64,000 nucleotides of DNA from Diplonema papillatum (taxonomy: Eukaryota; Euglenozoa; Diplonemea; Diplonemida; Diplonemidae), in the NCBI GenBank assembly GCA_030068145.1, contig JAPJBO010000646.1, forward strand, positions 1-64,000, written 5' to 3'. The position numbers were made by a program, and so were the translations under genes. Each line of letters begins with the position of its first letter. Position 1 is the first letter of the stretch. This document shows positions 50,303-58,800 of the stretch, piece after piece. The notes below the pieces were generated by a model, which saw nothing but the letters and a program-made list of their open reading frames with translations, searched no databases and was not told the DNA's origin.

Positions 50303-52954
50303 CTACTGCTGCGGCTGGCCACGGCCCCGGCCGCCGCCGCGGCCGGCCCCGCGAAAGTTTGCGCGCTCTCTGCCACTGACGCCTTGTCCCGCTGGGTCGC
50401 GGTCCTTGTGGGGGTCGATTGTGGCTGAAGCTCGGGTCGCGTTGGTAGGATCTCGCCGCGGAGGGGTAGGTGTGCGCTCCGCTGAGTCGGGCTGAGGGGC
50501 GGGCGAAGCGCCGGCGTCCTCGCGACGAAAGGGCCCGGTCTGGCTCGGTTGCGGTGGAGGCGGGGCCTGCATATGGTTGGCGTTGTTTGGTTGCTGTAAA
50601 ACCGTCTGTTGCGAGTGGTTCGTGGGTTCTGCCGGTTGTTGCATCTGCAGGTGCAGGGCGCCAAACATTTGCCGCATCTCACCCATGAGTCCGTCAACCT
50701 TCCTTTCAAGACCACTGACACGATCCTCGTCCGTCTGCTGGGAAGGTGCTGCCGTTGCAGTTGTGGGCTGTGTTGTGTGCGCCGCACGGGCAGGCAGGTC
50801 CGGTGGTGCTTCCATACCGACGGGTCGTCCTCCAGACAACGGGCTGTCTTCAACATAATCAGAGGTACCAGCACCCTCGGCTTCGGCGGCCTTCCGCCAG
50901 GCATTGGCAGCCCTCACTCCGTACGTGCGGCTGAAGTACGCCCATGTGCGTCTTTCGGTGCTGTCGGAGAGGGGGTCCGGGTAGGCGACTGCGTCTTTCA
51001 CCCGTACTGTGCGGCGGTCCGGCTCTCCTCCTTTTGGTTTTGCTTGTTCCAGCGGGGGGCGGAGAATGTGCTTTATGGTAAGCGACACCCCGTCGCGGTC
51101 GTAGGTGTGGGCCCCGGGGTGGCGCTCCGCCTTCACGACCCAGTCTGCTGTGTACTGCCCGCGTCGTTGCTGGAAGAGAGGGTCTACCTCCCAACCGGCG
51201 GTTTCGAGCTTGCCGCGAAGCTTGCTTCCCGTGGCCTTGGAGGGCACACCTTCTACAAGGAAGTATCCTACGTCCGCTTTTCCATGGGGAAAGATCACGG
51301 CCGTCGCACCCTCGGCGTACTCCTTCAGTACCCTGACTCCGTAGTCGCCCCGGCAGTACACCAGACCCTTGCAGTTGTCTTCCATCAAGGTCCGGTAGTA
51401 CTCTGCCTCTTCTAGGGTGGCCGAACTACCGAGCATGATGTCGGTGTAGTCGGTGCGGCACTCCTCCCTTTCCAGTATAGAAAAGAACAGCCCATCATCG
51501 CCACTCGCGCGGAGGACCGTGTCGAGCTCGGACTTGGACACAGCGAAGCTGATTTCGTAGTCCTCGAGGAAGGTTCCTTTGGTGAACGCCGAGCGGTCCT
51601 CCACCCCCCAGAAACCGGTGATGCAGTCACGGTCGACTTTGTGACGCACCATCGTCTTCATGGCCATTAGGCGACTGCTCGCAAGGGCGCGGCGGAGACT
51701 GTCGACATCCTGCGTGACGTTCTGCAGGGAAAGCGTCGCCTTCAGCCCAACTTCTTCCTCTTCCCAGCCGTCAACCGGGGGTCGAGGGTCCCGGTGGCTC
51801 GCCTTCTCTGTGACGCGTTGCGCAGGTGGGCTGTTTTGCACAGGAGTCTGGCTGGCTGCCCGTTGTTGGGTCGCAGCAACCGACGCGCGACCTGTCCGAC
51901 TGGCGCCGCGGCGGCTACGGGAACGGGGGGGAATGGAAGAGTAGTGTTCGTCCGGCGACTGCGGGCGTGGTTGGTGGCGACTTCCGGCCCAGGTTGCATG
52001 CGGATTCGTCGCTTCAGAGCTGTATGCCGTTGAGTGTGTCGGGCGAGGAACGTACTCGTCGTTGCTTCCGCGATGGCCGTTCCTGCCGCCTGCGCCTCCA
52101 AGCAAGCGGGCAGTGACGAAGACCTCTGCCGATATGCCTCCCACAAAACCGACATCCCGCAGCCGTTGGTCGAGGGGAATCACAACTCCGCGGCTCCCAT
52201 GTACACGTTCGGCATTCCCTGCAGCGAGTCCGTGTCTGCTGAGCACTTCGCCGAGTTCGTCGTCTAAGCTAGCCGAGACTGCGTGGCGCTTACCTCCACA
52301 ACTCGTCACGAAGAAGCAGGTTGTGGGGGTTGGGATGGGAGGTTGCACTGCAGTTTGGCCAGCCGTAGTTGGGGCAGTTGGTGTCGGAGTGGTCGTTGTT
52401 TGCGGCTCTGTAAGAGGTGACGTAGGCCACTCCATCTCCAGAACGGTTGCGCGGATTGTCGGGGGTGATGCGGCGAGTTGCCGGTCGTTCTCCCTGAGAC
52501 GGCGGCGTTGTTTCCGCGTCACGGAGCAGCGGTGTACGCTTTTTGTGGGTGTGAGGAGCGGAGCGGGCACCGGGTGGCGTGGTGTGCTTCCCGGGCGATG
52601 AGGTGTGGGGCTGTTTGCTACTTCAGAGGTGATGGGAGATGGGCGAAATGGTGGTTCCCATTCCCAGCCATCCTCCGGGGGAGAGGGTGCGTTAGCGTCG
52701 CTTGCGCCAGGTATGCCATGAGGCCGCGGCTGGCGCGTAGAGTTACCGTGTACCATGGCCTGGCCATCCGTGTACGTCGGCAGCCCGTCGCAGGCGTCGA
52801 GCGGACCAGTTTCGTCAGGGCCGTCGGCGAATGCCATGAGGCCTTGATAGATGCATGCCAGCACCATCATTTTCACGGTCTGTGCGGCGCCCCTCGGCCA
52901 GATAACCTTTTCCGGCGAGGATGTTGGTATGTCTTTCTTCGCTTTGAGCGTCAT
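50303..52954 (-). CDS. LINE A ORF1: ubiquitin-like domain, coiled coil, RG-rich tail
   Basis: 883 codons from ATG (MTLKAKKDIPTSSPEKV). The frame is open 35 codons further upstream, but only with a GTG. Pro/Thr-rich stretches fill residues 75-210. Residues 212-290 (nt 52085-52321) look ubiquitin-like: TCFFVTSCGGKRHAVSASL (beta hairpin), DDELGEVLSRHG (helix), IPLDQRLRDVGF (the ubiquitin LIFAGKQLEDG region) and an ending VFVTARLLGG. Further on come a non-repetitive region, a heptad-like EDRVSGLERKVDGLMGEMRQ segment and a Gly/Arg C-terminus (RGAGRGGGRGRGQPQQ). The last two suggest trimerisation and RNA binding, as in other LINE ORF1 proteins. No zinc knuckle is seen. Confidence 0.75.
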   Translation of the reverse strand: MTLKAKKDIPTSSPEKVIWPRGAAQTVKMMVLACIYQGLMAFADGPDETGPLDACDGLPTYTDGQAMVHGNSTRQPRPHGIPGASDANAPSPPEDGWEWEPPFRPSPITSEVANSPTPHRPGSTPRHPVPAPLLTPTKSVHRCSVTRKQRRRLRENDRQLAASPPTIRATVLEMEWPTSPLTEPQTTTTPTPTAPTTAGQTAVQPPIPTPTTCFFVTSCGGKRHAVSASLDDELGEVLSRHGLAAGNAERVHGSRGVVIPLDQRLRDVGFVGGISAEVFVTARLLGGAGGRNGHRGSNDEYVPRPTHSTAYSSEATNPHATWAGSRHQPRPQSPDEHYSSIPPRSRSRRGASRTGRASVAATQQRAASQTPVQNSPPAQRVTEKASHRDPRPPVDGWEEEEVGLKATLSLQNVTQDVDSLRRALASSRLMAMKTMVRHKVDRDCITGFWGVEDRSAFTKGTFLEDYEISFAVSKSELDTVLRASGDDGLFFSILEREECRTDYTDIMLGSSATLEEAEYYRTLMEDNCKGLVYCRGDYGVRVLKEYAEGATAVIFPHGKADVGYFLVEGVPSKATGSKLRGKLETAGWEVDPLFQQRRGQYTADWVVKAERHPGAHTYDRDGVSLTIKHILRPPLEQAKPKGGEPDRRTVRVKDAVAYPDPLSDSTERRTWAYFSRTYGVRAANAWRKAAEAEGAGTSDYVEDSPLSGGRPVGMEAPPDLPARAAHTTQPTTATAAPSQQTDEDRVSGLERKVDGLMGEMRQMFGALHLQMQQPAEPTNHSQQTVLQQPNNANHMQAPPPPQPSQTGPFRREDAGASPAPQPDSAERTPTPPRRDPTNATRASATIDPHKDRDPAGQGVSGRERANFRGAGRGGGRGRGQPQQ

Positions 52955-53149
52955 GTCGCAACCCTTCCCTCCCAACCAGTCTCCCGTATACCACCAATAA
53001 AGTACAGAAACTGTAGCTTTTAAATCGTTGGTTTCAATTTCAACATTTGGAAACCGCACCCGGGTTAGGCTTGGGGATACGGTGCTAAGGTTCCTTGTGC
53101 CTTCTCTTCATCCTTGGGACGTTTGTTTGTTTTCTGTTTCTAAAAAAAA

Positions 53150-54055
53150 AATTTTTTTTTTTTTTTTGCAAGAGGCACCCAGGGATTTATAAGGGGATTT
53201 CGGCCTAGAGCAATAGTCCATGTAGATGGACGGGTACCCGTCTTTTGCACCGGGGTGCCGAGCACGTGTTTGTCGACCCCCCAGACCCCCCCCCCCCCAG
53301 TGGTGGTCCAGCCTGTCCAGCCACCCCAGCCAGCCCTGCAAAGTCGTTGAGGGCCCGAAAATTAGTGCCACCACTGTCCTCCACTGTGGATCACTATGCA
53401 CCACCATGCGCTATCGTGTCACTGTGCACACCGCACTAGCGTGTGCATCACCGTGCATCACTGCGCACCGTGTATAGATTCCGAGCCAGATGTTCCAGAG
53501 GGTGGAGGGTGCAGCAGAGAGGTGGGAGAACCAGCAGTTGTCCGGCAAAGGGCGCGTGAGGGGGAAAACACAGCAGTTGGATTACAAGGAAGAGTTGGAG
53601 AATAAGGGCATGGGGCGTCGTGCCAACTGCTCTCTCTTTGCGAGGACCGCCGACACGGCATCGAAGTACACCGAAGCCTTTGCGAACTTCAATAATGTTC
53701 GGCGTACGTTCGTGTACCGCAAATGCTGCCCACCTTCGAGTCTTCCCATAGGCTGTAGTCCTTCGTGTATGGAGGGTGGGGTTTCGCTTCGTGAGGCTGG
53801 CTGAGTTGCCGTGCACTGTCTCTTCCAGGAGCTGAACAACGTATGTTGCCCTAGCATGTCCTTCCTTTTCCCCGGCATTGTCCCGGCCCCATCCTGAGTT
53901 GGGCGTGATAGAATCCACCACTGCGGTTGGAAGTTCGGCTGTGTCTCGCCGGGTTGGGCCGCTTGCTCGCCTCCATGACCCCCCCCCCAGGCATCTTGTT
54001 AAGAACCATCCATCCATCCATCAGCCGGCTGACCCCCCCCCAAAGATGGTATAAT
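53150..54055. other. minus-strand element 3' end and unrecognised DNA
   Basis: The A-tract/T-tract junction at 53142-53167 and the complement of GGGTGCCTCTTGC mark the 3' end of a minus-strand retroelement sharing its tail motif with those at 40.7 and 42.2 kb. A C-run lies at 53287-53300. Short CACTGTGCANCA-type imperfect repeats occupy 53380-53470. A minus-strand frame of 189 codons at 53448-54017 has no recognisable motif. Confidence 0.45.
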
Positions 54056-54150
54056 ACAAGGGTCAAATAATTAAATACAAATTCAATAATAAAATACAAT
54101 AAAATACAATAAAATACAATTAAATACAATTAAATACAGAATAAAATACA
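54056..54150. repeat. AT-rich short tandem repeat (AATACAATAAA)
   Basis: Imperfect 10-11-base units of AATACAATAA/AATACAATTA. A second array of the same unit lies at 55015-55110; the two flank about 870 bases of non-repeat DNA. Confidence 0.85.
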
Positions 54151-55014
54151 GACCCTGTAGGCTACAGTGCAGCTGCCTTGTGGTTGATGTTTTTGACATG
54201 TCTTTGTGTGTGTGACTCTAAATGATCCCTGATTCTCGACTACATCTACGACTTTTTCCTTGGCTTCAGCCTGCTTTTCCTCGCGCTTCTTAGTTTCCTC
54301 GGCAGCTTTGTTTTTCCGGTCGATATCGGCAACTAACTCGTCAAGACCTGCCCATATTTGTGGTGGCGTGGACTCTCGCCAAGAAGGCGCTTTTCACCCC
54401 ATGAAGCTGAACACCCTCTCTGCGTCACGGAATTCTGAATTCGTGCACCCAGTGTCACACTTCGGAGTCCACGTTCACTTATGTGGGGAGTTGTAGAGTA
54501 CGGGAGGAACCGGAAATCTCCGGAAAGATGGTACCCGCATTCCAACTCGTCTCGGGAAAGGTCAGTCGACGACCTTATGCAGGTGGGTGGACTTGCGTTA
54601 TCTCTCTGTCCCAGTCGCCATAGCAACGTTATCCTCGCCCAGCATCATCCTGCAACCCTGCTTTCAGGATGGCCATCGTGCCTCTCATTTTGGTTATCAA
54701 CCTTACTCCTCGCTCGAATTGCCGTCTTCGACCTTCACTGCCCCTGGTCCTGGTGGTTAGGACTACTTTCGTGACAACCTCTTCGTGCCACCTCTCTTCG
54801 TCACTGGTACCTTATCTTGCACCTCTGCCCGCCGCGGAGTGCACGTCTCTGTCTTCGATGATGGCGAGTCCATACGCCGCAAAGGAAATACCCCGAAACT
54901 CCCCGAATTTCTCTGAAATTTCCCGATATTTTGGTCTGGACGAGGTGGATACAGGCAAAATAAAGACATGTCAACTACAGGCAAATGGGATTCCAAATAC
55001 AGAGTACTGAGTAC
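54151..55014 (-). other. region with one charged, coiled-coil-like open stretch
   Basis: On the minus strand from about 54395 to 54140, a frame without ATG reads …PPQIWAGLDELVADIDRKN…KKREEKQAEAKEKVVDVV…, strongly charged and heptad-like. It could be an exon of a host gene or part of an element. No matching sequence lies upstream, and the rest of the interval shows nothing recognisable. Confidence 0.3.
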
Positions 55015-55142
55015 AGAGTACAGAGTTGTATTAAATACAAATTCTCCAGAATAAAATACAATAAAATACAATAAAATACAACGAATAAAATACAAGTGTA
55101 TTTTATTATTGCCATCCTTGCCCCCCCCCCCCCCCCCCCCCC
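55015..55142. repeat. AT-rich short tandem repeat followed by a C-run
   Basis: AATACAATAAA units to about 55105, then a run of about 22 C at 55121-55142 directly before the Penelope-like coding stretch. Confidence 0.8.
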
Positions 55143-55782
55143 TCTCGGGTTTAGATTCTTCTGGATCACGGAGTCCAGTGACGACACCGCCTTCTTTCTG
55201 AAGACGCATGTTGACGAGCTCTCGGGCCTGGTCGCGGGTACATGGGATTTCACGACCATGTACGACCAGCTGGGACTCGAGGAACTGCTGGAGGAAATCG
55301 CTGGTACCATCGACGAAGCCTTTGCAGCGGAGGCCGAACGGCTCGGCGTTCGGGTTGATGAACTGGTCCTAGTACGACCGAAGAGCCAACATGGGCCGCA
55401 GAAGAAGAAACGTTGTTTTGCGTTCATGCTGTTGACGGATCTGAGCTCACAGCAGGCAGCATATTCTGCACACGACCTCAAGGCCCTCCTCGCTTTCTGC
55501 CTGGCGAACACGTACGTACTGGTGAACGGCATCCTCATGCGGCAAATATTGGGCATCCCGATGGGCGCTAACGCCTCCCCAGACATTGCCAATCTCTTCT
55601 GCTACGCAAAGGAGAAGAGGTACATGATGAGACTCCTGGCTGAAAGGGACATCCGGCGGGCTACACTCCTCAGCATGACGCGCCGTTTTATAGATGACCT
55701 GCTCTGTTTCGGGACGAAACCCCCTCCCGAGTCCATCTACAGCATGGGGTACAAGCAGACGAATGCATGCGTAGGGGATGCG
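55143..55782 (+). mobile_element. Penelope-like element, RT fragment
   Basis: The translated stretch carries the telomerase-related RT pattern of Penelope-like elements: WDFTTMYDQLGLEE (the D-F-T-x-x-Y-x-x-L box), ILGIPMGANASPDIANLF (the GIPMGxNxxPxxAxLF box) and RFIDDLLCFG (catalytic box). Only the central RT is present. The element is broken: the upstream part is replaced by simple repeats, and the downstream end is cut by LINE D at 55783. No GIY-YIG endonuclease is visible here. Confidence 0.8.
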
Positions 55783-55848
55783 TATAAGTCGATCTTTGAG
55801 TGCGTGAGCCCCTCCGAAGAAAGGTCCATCGCACTAGTTCCAAGCTAC

Positions 55849-58800
55849 TTAGCCCGGGTCTCTGGGTCGCGTCCCCCTCCTTCTTTTGGTCGCCTGGTCC
55901 TGCGTCTTGTTGGTCCGTCCGGGCTGGGGGCTTCGCGCTTCCCCTTCGTCTTGCATCACCTCGTCTCCACTCCCTGCCGCACGGGCTCCTACGTTTTGTG
56001 CCACCTGCGACGCGGGTCGCTTTACTGCTCTTCTGCGCGACGGCTGCTCTGTACTCGTTGCCTTATCCGCGATTGCCGCTTCTCGTACCGACCGCGCCTG
56101 CCTTTCCTGTTCTGCCTTTCGCCTCTGTGGTCCGTCGGCCGCCTCAGCTCGGGCGTCCTGCTGTGCTGTCTGGATCTCCTCGTCTTCCTTCTTACGTTGC
56201 TTGGCACTCCGTGCCGCCCGCGTCGCTTGCGGCGCGGGCCTCTTCAGAGCCGGTCGTCCTCGTGCGCGCTGTTCCGCCTTCGTATCCTGGTTCGCGCCCT
56301 CTGCCTCCGGCGCACCTCGTGACACTTCCTTGCCCTGGGCGGTGTTCCTCTTCGAGCTCCTCCCTCCTCGTCCCGCCTGATTCTCCTGTTCCGCTAAGGT
56401 GAACCACTTCTGGGCCCGTCGCCCCCTTTCCTCGTCCGATGGGTACCACTTTTTGAAATCGAATTTTCCTAGTCTCTCCCCGTCTTCCCTGCGCTCTGTT
56501 TGTACCTTTCCGTGTTCTGCCTTCGTGTACTCTCCTGCCGACACCTCGAGCCCTCGTAGCGCTTGCAGGGTATCTCTGCCCAGGATACAGCGCCTCTCCA
56601 GACCCTCCGTCCACCGTCCTGACGCGCCGAGCCGCCGCAGCCAACCTATTGATTTCTTTCTTGCCGGCAAAAGCTCCCCATCGTGGGTTCCTTGGAGCGT
56701 CTTGAGCATCCCCAACAGCGTCCTCATTTTTCCCGCGAGCGCAGCTCCTCCATGCGCTTCCCTTTTCTGGCCTGCGTCCTCCTCTCCGTCCTCTGCGTCT
56801 TCCGGCCCAACCGCCTTCTGTCCGCGTCGCGGCAGGTCCATTCCGGATTCGACTTCAAAGTCCACGGCGAGTTCTATGAACGTCACCGCCATCTCTTCCT
56901 CGCTCTTGGCCCAACGCAGTGTCGCCAGCCATTGCGCCAGCGCTAAGTATAGCGCCCTTCCATGCTTCCAGTTTCTGGGCATGTAGTCCGCCAGTGAATT
57001 CTGGATCACTTCCGTCTCCTGCGGCGCCCACTCCCAAGGATATGCAAGCCCACGTCCGTCGCTTTCCCGCTGCACCGGCTTCTTGTCCCTCCTCTGCCTC
57101 TCCAGGGTGATCTGGACCATCATGCCCTGCACACTGTTGACAAGTTGGCGCGTCAAGCCCCTGCAGACCCATGCCCCTGCTCCTTCACCTCCTCTCTCTT
57201 TCTTCGGTTTGATCCCGCAAACGGACATACACTTCGGCCATTTCTGCCATTCTAGCGCGGTTACCGCATACGTCGTTCGTATGGCGTCCCACTCTCCACA
57301 TCGCCACCACATGTGTAGGTGGTCCTCGTCTTCCTTTCCGCAGTACTTGCACGTTGCGCTCGGTTGCATCTTCCGTTGGTGCAACCGCGTCTGCGGCAGC
57401 ACTGCATCCGCCATGATGTGCCTGAGCACACCTCGTTCATACGCGCTAAGGTTGACGGCAGTCGCTCCGCGCTCTTCCCTAGCCTCCCCTTTCCCGCGCC
57501 CTACTTCCAGCAGTCGCAGCGTTGCGTTGCGGTCCACGCCCTCACCAATCCCTTCCAGGTTCTTCCTGTCGATGTTCCGCCACCGCCAGAGCCTCAGGGC
57601 TTCGCGCGCCAGGTGCCCCAGCTCCTTGAGGTCGTCCAGTGTCCTCAGATCGACTTCCTTCCCTCGCCCGTCGCCCGTCTCCGTCTCGTCTGTATGGTCG
57701 TCGGGAATTCGGATCGACCACGGTCCCGTCCTTTGCCACTTCATGGCCTCTAACGTCCCGTCAAGCAAGTGTACCGGCCCCGAGGTGCTCGGGCAGGGAA
57801 AGACGCGGGCCGCCGCTTGCATGTGCGCCCTACACCTCTCCGAGTCCTTCATCAGCGCCATCCACGTCATGACTCGTCGGTAGTGCACGGCCACCGGTGG
57901 ATCCACCAAGTGACCCTTCCTCACGAGCGAGAGGCTAATCGCGGCGCAACGTCCCCGCCTATCCCTACCTGCAAGTCCCCTTTCAATTGCAGCTGTCAAC
58001 TGTGCGAGCCACTTCTTCTCCGGCTCCTGTACCTCTACCCCGTAAATTGCCTTCGGGATCACGACCGAAGCGTAGATCCTCTCCTTCTTCTCCTGCGGCA
58101 GGGGTAACTTGCCCGCCCTCTTCGCGATTTTGGACGCCTCGTCCAACCTGCTCGACAAGACCTTCTGGGCGCCTCCGTCGGTACCCAAACCTGCCCCCAA
58201 GCACTTCAACCACGCCACCTTCTCGACCTCCTGGCCGGCTATCCGAGGGTTGGCCTCGGCTTCGCTCTCCCGCTTTCTCTTCCTACCGCCCTCCTCCTCG
58301 TCCGGCGGACGCTTAGCCCTCACTACCGTCCATTTGCTCTTGCGGGCGTTGGGTCGCTGACCCGTGTCGCCGCAAAACTCCTCCGTCAGAGCCACTGCCC
58401 GCGTCAAATCCGGCTTCGTCCTCGTCACGACCTCGGTGTCATCCGCAAATGCTTGCGGTTCGGCCCCCGGGACCTCCTCTTCAACGAGATACATCCAGAC
58501 CGACACGAGCGCGTTCAGGAAGATTACGCTCAGCGGACAGCCCTGCAGAATCCCGTTCGTCGCCTTGAACTCCTTCCCCAGCCCCGCCGGAAGCTTGAAC
58601 CGTCGCCTCAGCTGGCGGTACATGCCCCGCACTGCATTCAACACTGATGGCGGCAGTCCCATGTCTTCCACAAGCTTCAACATGACCTCCTGCGGTATGC
58701 GGTCAAAACATTTGCTGTAGTCGAACGCCACGGCGAAAAGATCCTCGTCGTTCAGCAGAGCCGCTTCCATCTTCGCCGCCAAGAGCCAGTACACCTCCTG

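Larger units (their letters stand above)
43140..53142 (-). mobile_element. LINE A: nearly complete non-LTR retrotransposon with a nested insertion
   Basis: Two ORFs lie on the minus strand: ORF1 at 50303-52954, and ORF2 from about 50301 down to 46634, interrupted by a LINE D copy (43243-46633) and resuming at 43242. The element stops at 43140, inside the RNase H region, where an unrelated A-tract begins. The missing 3' part is known from LINE B. The 5' end lies near 53142 beside an A-tract/T-tract junction. The closeness of LINE A and LINE B in sequence indicates recent activity. Confidence 0.88.

Noticed and set aside
55849-58107. Several plus-strand frames of 100-270 codons opposite LINE D
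   Set aside because: They are antisense shadows of the GC-rich ORF2 coding strand and have no motifs.
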